NCBI RefSeq assembly: GCF_020404845.1
Contig: NZ_JAIOJZ010000002.1
Span: 1-64,000 of the forward strand
Source of the DNA: Streptomyces hyderabadensis
GTDB taxonomy: Bacteria > Actinomycetota > Actinomycetes > Streptomycetales > Streptomycetaceae
Direction: 5' to 3'
DNA: 64,000 nucleotides
The stretch's first letter is position 1. Every line of letters starts with the position of its first letter. Positions 39,952 to 48,121 of the stretch are shown one piece after another. Both the position numbers and the translations under genes were made by a program. The notes below the pieces were generated by a model that was not told the origin of the DNA, did no database searches, and saw only the letters and a program-made list of their open reading frames with translations.

Positions 39952-40256
39952 GGCTGTCTCGGCGTTTTTATCCTCTATGGGGGACGACAGTGTGCGGCGG
40001 AGCTGTGTCCGGTGTGTGTGTCCGGGAATGGTCTTCCCAACCCCATACCCCCAAGGGTACGGCGGCACGCCTCCTTCGCCCAGATCCCGCGGAGGGCCCC
40101 CGCGGGATTCACCGGAGCATGCCCGAGAGGGCGCCCGTAACGCAATGGTTGCTGCTCTGTACAGGCGGTTTGCACAGGATTCAACTGTCCGTGACCGGTC
40201 GTGACCGACGCGCCGCGCGGGCGTTGATCTCCTTGCCGCCACCCCAGGGAGCACCC
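39952..40256. other. intergenic region between divergent genes
   Basis: This 305-base gap separates the divergently transcribed stress-protein and small membrane-protein genes and should contain both promoters. It holds a short inverted repeat, GGGAATGGTCTTCCC (40024-40038), about 70 bases before the stress-protein start, that could be an operator. I see no convincing gene here. Confidence 0.5.
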
Positions 40257-40556
40257 GTGCCAGGACCGCACCACCGCGCCGAACCGACGTCCGGCCCACC
40301 CGACCGGGACGGGGTCACCGATCTCGTCCGCTGGGCGGCCTTCAGTTGCTTCCTCGTCCCCGTCGCGCTCCTCTGGTACGGCGCCTCGTTCGCGGGCGCG
40401 GCCGGCACGGCCCTCGGCCTGGCCGCCGTCACCGGCGCGTGCCGTCTGCTGCTGCGACGATCCGAGCGCGTCGCGGCCCGGACGCGGGCCCGCAGGGGCG
40501 GGCGGCAGGCTCGCAGGAGCGGGCGCCACGCCGGGGAAAACACACCGGTCGACTGA
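40257..40556 (+). CDS. small membrane protein upstream of adpA
   Basis: This 99-residue protein has two hydrophobic segments (WAAFSCFLVPVALLWYGASF and GAAGTALGLAAVTGAC) followed by an Arg-rich cytoplasmic-type tail. The GTG start at 40257 is supported by AGGGAG five bases upstream. It lies in the position before adpA and on the same strand, but a 386-base gap and a short inverted repeat at its end suggest separate transcription. I do not recognise a family. Confidence 0.65.
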   Translation: MPGPHHRAEPTSGPPDRDGVTDLVRWAAFSCFLVPVALLWYGASFAGAAGTALGLAAVTGACRLLLRRSERVAARTRARRGGRQARRSGRHAGENTPVD

Positions 40557-40561
40557 CCGGT
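40544..40561. terminator. weak hairpin at end of the small membrane-protein gene
   Basis: Arms ACCGGTC (40544-40550) and GACCGGT (40555-40561) enclose a four-base loop and overlap the stop codon. The stem is only seven pairs, so it may be a modest terminator or a protein-binding site. Confidence 0.35.
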
Positions 40562-40942
40562 TTCCGCGCACAGTTCCGCTTCTTTTCAGCCAACTTCCGC
40601 GGGTGGCGCATCTGCACCCCCCACCACCCCCGAACCCCCGTTCCACCTGCACGGAAAGGGTCTCGGGCCCCCTCCGCACCCTACGTGGATTGGCCACTGA
40701 CACAAGGCGCACTTCCCAGGGGCGCCCCGGAGTGCAACGCTTCGTGATCGACTGCTTCACGCCAAGTTGCCATGTCGACAATGTCCCAAGTGCCGAACCA
40801 GCCACCTCGGCGCGGCGGGACACAGTAGATTCGATCTTGACCGTCTACGGCGGGGGACTCGTGCAGGACCGAGGGGAAACGTGTTGGAGCGACAGACCCG
40901 AAGGGTGAAGGGCGCCGCGACCACCGAGGGGGGCTTAGCAGT
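40557..40942. promoter_or_regulatory. long upstream region of adpA
   Basis: This 386-base non-coding region precedes adpA and is long for this genome, as expected for a heavily regulated developmental gene. On the minus strand, TGGCTGGTTC (40795-40804) matches nine of ten positions of the AdpA-binding consensus TGGCSNGWWY, so autoregulation is possible. I see no butyrolactone-receptor box that I would defend. Confidence 0.45.
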
Positions 40943-42133
40943 ATGAGCCACGACTCCGCTGCCGCGCCGGAAGCCGCGGCCCGGAAGCTTTCCGGGCGAC
41001 GCCGCAAGGAGATCGTCGCGGTGCTACTGTTCAGCGGCGGCCCCATCTTCGAGAGTTCCATACCGCTGTCGGTGTTCGGGATCGACCGCCAGGACGCCGG
41101 CGTGCCGCGCTACCGGCTGCTGGTGTGCGCCGGCGAGGAGGGCCCGCTGCGGACCACGGGGGGCCTGGAACTCACCGCGCCGCAGGGGCTGGAGGCGATC
41201 TCGCGCGCGGGCACCGTCGTCGTACCGGCCTGGCGGTCGATCACCTCGCCGCCGCCGGAGGAGGCGCTCGACGCACTGCGCCGGGCGCACGAGGAGGGTG
41301 CCCGCATAGTCGGTCTGTGCACGGGCGCCTTCGTCCTCGCGGCGGCCGGCCTGCTGGACGGCCGCCCCGCCACCACGCACTGGATGTACGCGCCGACGCT
41401 GGCCAAGCGCTACCCGTCGGTGCACGTCGATCCGCGCGAACTCTTCGTGGACGACGGCGACGTGCTGACGTCCGCGGGCACCGCCGCCGGGATCGACCTG
41501 TGCCTGCACATCGTGCGCACGGACCACGGCAACGAGGCGGCCGGTGCGCTGGCCCGCCGGCTGGTGGTCCCGCCGCGCCGCAGCGGCGGCCAGGAGCGCT
41601 ACCTCGACAGGTCTTTACCGGAGGAGATCGGCGCCGACCCGCTCGCCGAGGTCGTCGCCTGGGCGCTGGAGCACCTCCACGAGCAGTTCGACGTGGAGAC
41701 GCTGGCCGCGCGCGCCTACATGAGCCGCCGCACCTTCGACCGCAGGTTCCGCTCGCTGACCGGCAGCGCCCCGCTCCAGTGGCTGATCACCCAGCGGGTG
41801 CTCCAGGCGCAGCGCCTGCTGGAGACGTCGGACTACTCGGTGGACGAGGTCGCCGGCCGCTGCGGCTTCCGCTCGCCGGTGGCACTGCGCGGCCACTTCC
41901 GCCGCCAGCTGGGCTCGTCCCCGGCCGCCTACCGGGCGGCCTACCGGGCCCGCCGTCCCCAGGGCGACCGCCAGCCGGACCCGGACACCGCGGGCGCCTC
42001 CCGGCCCCTGCCCCCGTCCGACCCACCGGCCGCCCTCCCCCCGGAGAACGCGGTCCCGTTCCAGACCCGCCGCACGGCGACCCCCATGCCGGCGGGCGCG
42101 GCGAGCGTACCGGGGCAGCGCAGCGCACCGTGA
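40943..42133 (+). CDS. adpA: AraC-family developmental regulator AdpA (BldH), TTA-containing
   Basis: The 396-residue regulator activates aerial growth and antibiotic genes in Streptomyces. The N-terminal DJ-1/PfpI-like dimerisation domain spans about residues 25-190 (EIVAVLLFSGGPIFESSIPLSVFGI, GLCTGAFVLAAAGLLDGR), and the AraC DNA-binding domain about 230-330 (AARAYMSRRTFDRRFRSLTG, VDEVAGRCGFRSPVALRGHFRR). Leu225 is encoded by TTA at 41615-41617, placed in the linker, which makes translation depend on the bldA tRNA as in all known adpA genes. The C-terminal tail is Pro/Ala-rich and disordered. orn follows, as in other Streptomyces. Confidence 0.97.
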   Translation: MSHDSAAAPEAAARKLSGRRRKEIVAVLLFSGGPIFESSIPLSVFGIDRQDAGVPRYRLLVCAGEEGPLRTTGGLELTAPQGLEAISRAGTVVVPAWRSITSPPPEEALDALRRAHEEGARIVGLCTGAFVLAAAGLLDGRPATTHWMYAPTLAKRYPSVHVDPRELFVDDGDVLTSAGTAAGIDLCLHIVRTDHGNEAAGALARRLVVPPRRSGGQERYLDRSLPEEIGADPLAEVVAWALEHLHEQFDVETLAARAYMSRRTFDRRFRSLTGSAPLQWLITQRVLQAQRLLETSDYSVDEVAGRCGFRSPVALRGHFRRQLGSSPAAYRAAYRARRPQGDRQPDPDTAGASRPLPPSDPPAALPPENAVPFQTRRTATPMPAGAASVPGQRSAP

Positions 42134-42156
42134 GGTGAGACTCACAGGCGCCGGAC

Positions 42157-42322
42157 GGGCCGACCAGCCCGCCCGGCGTCCCCCTCCGACGCCGGGCGGG
42201 ACAACCCAGCCCGTCCGGCGCTCCCCTCCGACGCCGGGCGGGGCAATCCAGCCCGTCCGGCGTTTGAGGACGAGGCCCGTTCAGGGCCGAAGCGGGGGTT
42301 CGGGGGCGGCAGCCCCCGTGAC
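42157..42322. repeat. Streptomyces-type GC-rich intergenic repeat and terminator cluster
   Basis: The unit CAGCCCGYCCGGCG recurs at about 42165, 42206 and 42249, each time paired with GACGCCGGGCGGG or followed by GTTTGAGGACGAGGCC. The first forms a perfect 13-base hairpin (42168-42180 with 42188-42200). The end forms another hairpin, CGGGGGC with GCCCCCG (42301-42318). The text after 42245 matches a repeat I recall as common between Streptomyces genes. It probably terminates adpA transcription. Confidence 0.75.
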
Positions 42323-42377
42323 GCCCGCACCGACGCCGGGGGCCAAATAAACAGGCGCCCACCGTAAAGTGGCCCGC

Positions 42378-42980
42378 ATGAACGATCGCATGGTGTGGAT
42401 CGACTGCGAGATGACCGGCCTCTCGCTGTCCGACGACGCGCTCATCGAGGTTGCCGCCCTCGTCACCGACTCCGAGCTGAACATTCTCGGCGAGGGCGTC
42501 GACATCGTCATCCGCCCGCCGGACCGGGCCCTGGAGACGATGCCGGAGGTGGTGCGCGAGATGCACACCGCGTCGGGCCTGCTCGCGGAGCTGGACGGCG
42601 GCACGACCCTGGCGGACGCCGAGGCCCAGGTCCTGGCCTATGTGCGGGAGCACGTGAAGGAGCCCGGCAAGGCCCCGCTGTGCGGCAACTCCGTCGGCAC
42701 CGACCGCGGCTTCCTGCTGCGGGACATGGCGACGCTGGAGGGCTACCTCCACTACCGGATCGTCGACGTCTCCTCGATCAAGGAGCTGGCCCGCCGCTGG
42801 TACCCGCGGGCGTACTTCAACAGCCCGGAGAAGAACGGCAACCACCGGGCGCTCGCCGACATCCGCGAGTCCATCGCCGAACTGCGCTACTACCGGGAGG
42901 CGGTCTTCGTCCCGCAGCCCGGCCCCGACTCCGACACGGCCCGGGCGATCGCCGCGAAGCACGTCGTGTCCGCCGGTTAG
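42378..42980 (+). CDS. orn: oligoribonuclease
   Basis: The 200-residue 3'-5' exoribonuclease degrades short RNA oligomers, including pGpG from c-di-GMP turnover, in the cytoplasm. It is a complete DEDDh enzyme with Asp9 and Glu11 (WIDCEMTGL), Asp109 (GTDRGF), His156 and Asp161 (HRALADIRE). ATG 42378 agrees with the family start; a GTG at 42369 would add three residues. The gene lies downstream of adpA in Streptomyces genomes and has its own region upstream (42323-42377). Confidence 0.96.
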   Translation: MNDRMVWIDCEMTGLSLSDDALIEVAALVTDSELNILGEGVDIVIRPPDRALETMPEVVREMHTASGLLAELDGGTTLADAEAQVLAYVREHVKEPGKAPLCGNSVGTDRGFLLRDMATLEGYLHYRIVDVSSIKELARRWYPRAYFNSPEKNGNHRALADIRESIAELRYYREAVFVPQPGPDSDTARAIAAKHVVSAG

Positions 42981-43102
42981 GGGCGCGGGCCCGTCGGGCG
43001 GCGGCGTCCGGAAAGCCGGGCGCGAGCACCCCTTCGGACCCTGTACACTTTTTCTCAGCCGGTCGGGAAACCCCGCCACGCGGGATTCGAGCACCGGCCT
43101 TG

Positions 43103-43175
43103 GTGGGTGTAGCTCAGCTGGTAGAGCACCTGGTTGTGGTCCAGGATGCCGCGGGTTCAAGTCCCGTCACTCACC
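43103..43175 (+). tRNA. tRNA-His (GTG anticodon)
   Basis: The 73-base gene folds into a full cloverleaf. The acceptor stem pairs GTGGGTG (43103-43109) with CACTCAC (43168-43174), with a G just upstream (43102) opposite C73 that would serve as the extra G-1 of tRNA-His. The anticodon stem CCTGG/CCAGG encloses TTGTGGT, anticodon GTG at 43136-43138. GGTTCAA marks the T loop. CCA is not encoded. Confidence 0.97.
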
Positions 43176-43181
43176 CTGAGT

Positions 43182-43219
43182 AATCAGCCGGTGGCTCTCG
43201 CGAGAGCCACCGGCTGATT
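43182..43219. terminator. perfect 19-bp palindromic terminator after tRNA-His
   Basis: Bases 43182-43200 and 43201-43219 are exact reverse complements with no unpaired centre, giving a 38-base palindrome; the actual hairpin would open a small loop at TCGCGA. It begins six bases after the tRNA. Confidence 0.85.
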
Positions 43220-43317
43220 GCGTGAGAGCACCCTCCACGCGTGCGCGGGGGAGCCCGACTGCACAGGGGAGCCCGACCGGGGCCGCGCACCCCCGGCGCG
43301 CGGCCCCGCGTACGGTC

Positions 43318-44373
43318 TCAGGACGACCGGCGCTCCACCAGCTCCGTCGCCAGAACCACCTGGTGCCGTTCCAGGCCCCGTGAGACGGCCGGGCGGCGGT
43401 CGGCGATCTCGGTCAGCAGGAGGTCGATCATCGCGCGGCCCATCTCCTCGATGGGCTGGCGCACGCTGGTGAGCGGCGGCTCCATGTGGCGGGCGATGGC
43501 CGAGTCGTCGTAGCCGACCAGCGCCACGTCGTCCGGGATGCGCCGGCCGGCCTCGCGCAGGACCTGGCCGGCGCCCGCCGCCGTGACGTCGGAGGCGGCG
43601 AAGACCGCGTCGATGCCGGGGTGGCGGCGCAGCAGTTCCGCCATCGCGCGGCGGCCGCCGTCCTCGGTGAAGTCGCCCGGCTCGATCAGGCCCTCGTCCA
43701 CCTCGTGGCCCGCCTCCCGCAGGGCGTCGCGGTAGCCGTCGACGCGTCGCTGGGCGCCGTAGACGGCGAGGTGACCGGTGATGTGGGCGATGCGGCGGCG
43801 GCCCCGGGCCAGCAGGTGCTCGACGGCCGACCGGGCGCCGCCGTAGTTGTCCGAGTCCACGGACGCCAGCGGTTCCGCGGCCGAGCGCGGGCCGCTGATC
43901 ACCGCGGGGATCTCCAGCTGGGTCAGCAGGTCCGGCAGCGGGTCGTCGGCGTGCACCGAGACCAGCAGGACGCCGTCCACCCGGTGCGCCGCGAGGTACT
44001 GGGCGAGCCGCTCCCGCTCCCGGTCGCTGCCCGCGAATATCAGCAGGAGCTGCATCTCGGTGTCGGACAGCTCCGAGCCGACGCCCTTGAGCATGTCCGA
44101 GAAGTATGGCTCCGCGAAGAACCGGGTCTCCGGCTCCGGCACCACGAGGGCGATCGCGTCGGTGCGGTTGGCCGCCAGCGCGCGGGCCGCCGTGTTCGGG
44201 ACGTAACCGAGTTCCGCGACCGCCGCCTCGACGGCCGCCCGGGTCGCGTCGCTGACCCGCGGGGAGCCGTTGATCACGCGGGAGACCGTGCCGCGGCCGA
44301 CGCCCGCGCGGGCCGCCACCTCTTCGAGGGTGGGCCGGCCACCGCTCCGACCACGCACTCCGTGGCTTGCCAT
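43318..44373 (-). CDS. cebR: cellobiose-responsive LacI-family repressor CebR
   Basis: The 351-residue regulator has an N-terminal LacI helix-turn-helix (PTLEEVAARAGVGRGTVSRVINGS, about 13-36) with hinge and a periplasmic-binding-protein-like effector domain (ALVVPEPETRFFAEPYF, HITGHLAVYGAQRRVDGYRDAL, VALVGYDDSAIARHMEPPLTSVRQP). It is divergent from cebE, and a perfect 14-base palindrome of the known CebR box lies between. In Streptomyces CebR represses cellobiose uptake and bglC until cellobiose or cellotriose binds. A GGAGG site precedes the ATG. Confidence 0.93.
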   Translation of the reverse strand: MASHGVRGRSGGRPTLEEVAARAGVGRGTVSRVINGSPRVSDATRAAVEAAVAELGYVPNTAARALAANRTDAIALVVPEPETRFFAEPYFSDMLKGVGSELSDTEMQLLLIFAGSDRERERLAQYLAAHRVDGVLLVSVHADDPLPDLLTQLEIPAVISGPRSAAEPLASVDSDNYGGARSAVEHLLARGRRRIAHITGHLAVYGAQRRVDGYRDALREAGHEVDEGLIEPGDFTEDGGRRAMAELLRRHPGIDAVFAASDVTAAGAGQVLREAGRRIPDDVALVGYDDSAIARHMEPPLTSVRQPIEEMGRAMIDLLLTEIADRRPAVSRGLERHQVVLATELVERRSS

Positions 44374-44737
44374 CGGCTCCGCCTCCCGTCGTCACCCCCG
44401 CACTCTGCGGCTGGCCTGGAATTTAACAGGCCGGTCGGGTGTAATGACCGACTCCGGCCCCTCCCTCGCGGTACGGGAGTGTCTCCGCGTCGCTCGCAAC
44501 GTCCAGTTAACAGGCCGATAACTGAACGCAATTCGTCGCGTCCGTTCCCTTGACACCCCCGCCCGGACCGACGACTCTTCAACACATCACTTGTGGGAGC
44601 GCTCCCACACTACCTGGCACTTACACATCCCGCACGTTCCCCGCCCGAGCCGCAGCGACGAACGAAACACATGAAGCAGCGGGTCCAACCATGTAGTTGG
44701 CCGGGGGGTCGGCACGTCAGGGCAACAGGAGGACGCA
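44374..44737. promoter_or_regulatory. divergent cebR/cebE control region
   Basis: This 364-base gap holds the promoters of cebR and of the cebEFG operon. On the plus strand TTGACA (44550-44555) and GACTCT (44573-44578), 17 bases apart, are a plausible promoter, with the CebR box just downstream at 44594-44607, where a repressor would block transcription. I see no small gene. Confidence 0.5.
44594..44607. promoter_or_regulatory. CebR box upstream of cebE
   Basis: TGGGAGCGCTCCCA is a perfect 14-base palindrome identical to the described CebR-binding consensus. It lies 130 bases before the cebE start codon and downstream of a candidate promoter. Confidence 0.92.
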
Positions 44738-46063
44738 ATGCGAGCAGCACGCAGAGGATCGGCCCGCAAGGTGGTGGTCATGGCGGCCATCGCGTCGCTG
44801 GGCGCCGGGCTGCTGGCCGGCTGTGCCGACGACGGGAACGACGAGGACAGCTCGTCGTCGGGCGACAGCAGCGGCAAGACCACGATCACCCTCGGTCTGT
44901 TCGGGACGATGGGCTTCAAGGAAGCCGGTCTCTACGACGAGTACGAGAAGCTCAACCCGGACATCAACATTGAGGAGAACGTCACCGAGCGGAACGAGAA
45001 CTACTACCCCGCTCTGGTCAACCACCTCACCACCAACAGCGGTCTCCAGGACGTGCAGGCGATCGAGGTCGGCAACATCGCCGAGGTCGTCGCCACCCAG
45101 GCGGACAAGTTCGAGGACATGTCCAAGGCCGAGGGCGTCAAGAAGGACAACTGGCTGGACTGGAAGTGGCAGCAGGCCACCACCAAGGACGGCGCCACGA
45201 TAGGCCTCGGCACGGACATCGGCCCGATGGCCATCTGCTACCGCAAGGACCTGTTCGAGAAGGCCGGCCTGCCGACCGACCGCGAAGAGGTCTCCAAGCT
45301 GTGGGCCGGTGACTGGAACAAGTTCATCGAGACCGGCGAGAAGTACAAGAAGGGTGCCGGCAAGGACACCTACTTCATGGACTCCCCCGGCGGCCTGATC
45401 AACGCCATCCTCAGCAGTGAGGACGAGAAGTTCTACGACTCCTCCGGCAAGGTCATCTACAAGACCAACCCGGCCGTCAAGGACGCCTTCGACCTGACCG
45501 CCGAGGCGGCCGAGAAGGGGCTGGTCCAGTCGCAGACCCAGTTCCAGCCGGCCTGGGACCAGACCATTTCCAACAGCCTGTTCGCCACCGTCGCCTGCCC
45601 GCCGTGGATGCTCGGCACCATCAAGGCCAAGTCGCAGCCGGACTCCGCCGGCAAGTGGGACGTCGCCCAGGCCCCGAAGGCCGGCAACTGGGGCGGCACC
45701 TTCCTGGGCGTGCCCAAGGGCGGCAAGCACGTGAAGGAGGCGCAGAAGCTCGTGACCTGGCTGACCGCGCCCGAGCAGCAGGCCAAGCTCTTCTCCAAGA
45801 TGGGCAGCTTCCCGAGCGCGCCCGCCGCGTACAAGCTCCCCCAGGTGACCGGCGGCAAGAACGACATGACCGGTGACGCGCCGATCGGCGAGCTGTTCGC
45901 CAAGGCCGCCGAGCAGATCCCGACCCAGGTGATCGGCCCGAAGGACCAGATCGTCCAGCAGGGCCTGACGGACAACGGCGTCATCCTCGTCACCCAGGGC
46001 AAGTCCGCCAAGGACGCCTGGGAGAACGCCGTGAAGACCATCGACAACAACCTGGAGAAGTGA
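44738..46063 (+). CDS. cebE: cello-oligosaccharide-binding lipoprotein CebE
   Basis: The 441-residue protein is the extracellular solute-binding component of an ABC sugar importer, family 1. It has a basic start, hydrophobic signal and lipobox LLAGC with Cys29, then an acidic Ser/Asp linker. TITLGLFGTMGFKEAGLYDEYEKLNPDI starts the mature domain, and GKWDVAQAPKAGNWGGTFLGVPKGGKHVKEAQKLV is a typical hinge region. AGGAGGA precedes the ATG. Its position between CebR and CebFG shows the ligand is cellobiose or cellotriose. Confidence 0.93.
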   Translation: MRAARRGSARKVVVMAAIASLGAGLLAGCADDGNDEDSSSSGDSSGKTTITLGLFGTMGFKEAGLYDEYEKLNPDINIEENVTERNENYYPALVNHLTTNSGLQDVQAIEVGNIAEVVATQADKFEDMSKAEGVKKDNWLDWKWQQATTKDGATIGLGTDIGPMAICYRKDLFEKAGLPTDREEVSKLWAGDWNKFIETGEKYKKGAGKDTYFMDSPGGLINAILSSEDEKFYDSSGKVIYKTNPAVKDAFDLTAEAAEKGLVQSQTQFQPAWDQTISNSLFATVACPPWMLGTIKAKSQPDSAGKWDVAQAPKAGNWGGTFLGVPKGGKHVKEAQKLVTWLTAPEQQAKLFSKMGSFPSAPAAYKLPQVTGGKNDMTGDAPIGELFAKAAEQIPTQVIGPKDQIVQQGLTDNGVILVTQGKSAKDAWENAVKTIDNNLEK

Positions 46064-46068
46064 CCGGA

Positions 46069-47082
46069 ATGACCACCCGGCACGACACCGCCGCGTCCCC
46101 CGTCAAGGGGGGCGCGGCCCCGGGCCGCCCGCCCGGCGACAGGGCGTCCGCCGAGGCGGACCGCAAGAGGCGGGCGAAACTCTCCCGCCGCTGGCAGCGG
46201 GACATGCGCTGGAGTCCGTACGCGTTCGTCTCGCCGTTCTTCCTGCTCTTCCTCGCCTTCGGCCTGTTCCCGCTGATCTACACCGGCTGGGCCTCGCTGC
46301 ACACGGTGGAGCTGACCGCGCCCACCGACATGAAGTGGACGGGCCTGGACAACTACACCCGGATCTTCGACGACGAGTTCTTCTGGAACGCCGCGAAGAA
46401 CACGCTGTGGATCGGCATCATCTCCACGGTGCCGCAGCTGCTGATGGCGATGGGCCTGGCGCACATCCTCAACTACAAGCTGCGTGCCTCGACCTTCTAC
46501 CGGGTCGTGATGCTGGCCCCGTACGCGACGTCGATCGCCGCGGCCTCGCTGGTCTTCGTGCTGCTCTTCGGCCGTGACTACGGCATGATCAACTGGGTCC
46601 TCGACCTGGTGGGCCTGGACAAGATCGACTGGCAGAACGGCTCGTGGGCGTCCAAGTTCGCCGTGTCCACGATCGTCATCTGGCGCTGGACCGGCTACAA
46701 CGCGCTGATCTACCTGGCCGCGATGCAGGCGATCCCGCAGGACCTGTACGAGTCGGCGGCACTGGACGGCGCCAGCCGCTGGCGGCAGTTCATCCACGTC
46801 ACCCTGCCCTCGCTGCGCCCGACGATCCTGTTCACGGTCGTCGTGTCGACCATCGGCGCCTCGCAGGTCTTCGGCGAGCCGCTGCTCTTCGACGCCAACA
46901 AGGGCGCCTCGGGCGGCTCCCAGCACCAGTTCCAGACGCTCGGCCTGTACCTGTACGAGCAGGGCTGGGTCAACCAGCACCTGGGCCGCGCCTCCGCGAT
47001 CGCCTGGGCGATGTTCCTGATCCTGATCGTCATCGGGATCCTCAACGCCGTCATCTCGCGCCGGCTGCGCGCCAGTAGTTAA
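46069..47082 (+). CDS. cebF: cellobiose ABC transporter permease CebF
   Basis: The 337-residue membrane permease has about six transmembrane helices after a roughly 45-residue polar N-terminus. The MalF-type cytoplasmic loop is AAMQAIPQDLYESAALDGASRWRQFIHVTLPSL (EAA motif), which docks on the ATPase. ATG 46069 lies five bases after the cebE stop, and GGAG is 11 bases upstream of it; a GTG at 46060 overlapping the cebE stop is the alternative. It pairs with CebG. Confidence 0.92.
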   Translation: MTTRHDTAASPVKGGAAPGRPPGDRASAEADRKRRAKLSRRWQRDMRWSPYAFVSPFFLLFLAFGLFPLIYTGWASLHTVELTAPTDMKWTGLDNYTRIFDDEFFWNAAKNTLWIGIISTVPQLLMAMGLAHILNYKLRASTFYRVVMLAPYATSIAAASLVFVLLFGRDYGMINWVLDLVGLDKIDWQNGSWASKFAVSTIVIWRWTGYNALIYLAAMQAIPQDLYESAALDGASRWRQFIHVTLPSLRPTILFTVVVSTIGASQVFGEPLLFDANKGASGGSQHQFQTLGLYLYEQGWVNQHLGRASAIAWAMFLILIVIGILNAVISRRLRASS

Positions 47083-47094
47083 GGAGAACCGGCC

Positions 47095-48006
47095 GTGACG
47101 ACGACCATGACGAAACCCCCGGCCGACGCGGCACCCGAGCCGCCCCGGCGGGGCCGACGACGTTCCAAGGCGGCGCGGGCGGGCGGCACCCTGCACGCCG
47201 GGCCGATCGCTTACATCATCCTCGCCCTGTTCACCATCGGTTCGCTGTTCCCCCTGGTGTGGACGGCGATCGCCGCCTCGCGGGACAACCAGCGGCTCGC
47301 CCAGACGCCGCCGCCCTTCTGGTTCGGCGGCAACCTGTTCGACAAGCTGGAGATCGCCTGGAACGACGCCAACCTCGGCGAGGCGTTCCTCAACACCACC
47401 ATCGTGGCGGGGATCTCGGCGTTCACCATCGTCTTCCTGTCGACGATCGCCGGGTTCGCCTTCGCCAAGCTGCGCTTCCGCGGCCGCAACGCGCTGATGC
47501 TGATCGTCATCGGCACGATGATGGTGCCGCCCCAGCTGAGCATCATCCCGCTGTACATGATGGTCGCGAAGCTGGACTGGTCCGACCAGCTCCAGGCGGT
47601 GATCCTGCCCTCCCTGGTGAACGCGTTCGGCGTGTTCTTCATGCGGCAGTACCTGCTCCAGGCGCTGCCCGACGAGATCATCGAGGCCGCGCGCGTGGAC
47701 GGCGCCAGCAGCTGGCGCGTGGTCTGGCACGTGGTGTTCCCGGCGGCGCGGCCCGCGATGGCCGTGCTCGGCATGCTGATGTTCGTGCAGTCCTGGAACG
47801 ACTTCCTGTGGCCGTTCCTGGTGCTCACGCAGAACGGCAGTCCGACCGTGCAGGTCGCCCTCGCCGGACTGGGCCGCGGCTACACCCCGGACCAGTCCCT
47901 GATCATGGCCGGCGCGCTGCTCGGCACGCTGCCGCTGCTGCTGGTGTTCGCGATCTTCGGCAAGCAGATCGTGGGCGGCATCATGCAGGGCGCCGTCAAG
48001 GGATGA
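47095..48006 (+). CDS. cebG: cellobiose ABC transporter permease CebG
   Basis: The 303-residue MalG-type permease has six predicted helices and the EAA loop QALPDEIIEAARVDGASSWRVVWHVVFPAARP. The GTG start at 47095 follows AAGGAG by eight bases. No ATP-binding subunit gene follows, so the CebEFG importer must use an ATPase encoded elsewhere, as with MsiK in Streptomyces. bglC starts 114 bases downstream under its own CebR box. Confidence 0.93.
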   Translation: MTTTMTKPPADAAPEPPRRGRRRSKAARAGGTLHAGPIAYIILALFTIGSLFPLVWTAIAASRDNQRLAQTPPPFWFGGNLFDKLEIAWNDANLGEAFLNTTIVAGISAFTIVFLSTIAGFAFAKLRFRGRNALMLIVIGTMMVPPQLSIIPLYMMVAKLDWSDQLQAVILPSLVNAFGVFFMRQYLLQALPDEIIEAARVDGASSWRVVWHVVFPAARPAMAVLGMLMFVQSWNDFLWPFLVLTQNGSPTVQVALAGLGRGYTPDQSLIMAGALLGTLPLLLVFAIFGKQIVGGIMQGAVKG

Positions 48007-48107
48007 CGCCCGTCCCGGGGGCCGGGCCACCGCCGTCCCGGCCCCGCCTTCCCCCCTCGTACCTCCACGTGTCGGTCGGCCACGGCCCGACCCGCCATGA
48101 CCCGCAA

Positions 48108-48121
48108 TGGGAGCGCTTCCA
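48108..48121. promoter_or_regulatory. CebR box overlapping the bglC ribosome-binding site and start codon
   Basis: TGGGAGCGCTTCCA differs by one base from the perfect CebR palindrome at 44594. Its GGGAG core (48109-48113) is also the only good ribosome-binding site for bglC, and its last base is the A of the ATG at 48121. CebR binding here could block elongation or initiation of a bglC transcript. Confidence 0.88.

Noticed and set aside
42157..42322. Possible CRISPR-like array
   Set aside because: There are only three degenerate units with unequal spacers that form hairpins, and no cas genes; it is an intergenic repeat.
43034..43049. Promoter for tRNA-His at TACACT (43044-43049)
   Set aside because: I found no convincing -35 element at proper spacing, so it is not reported as a promoter.
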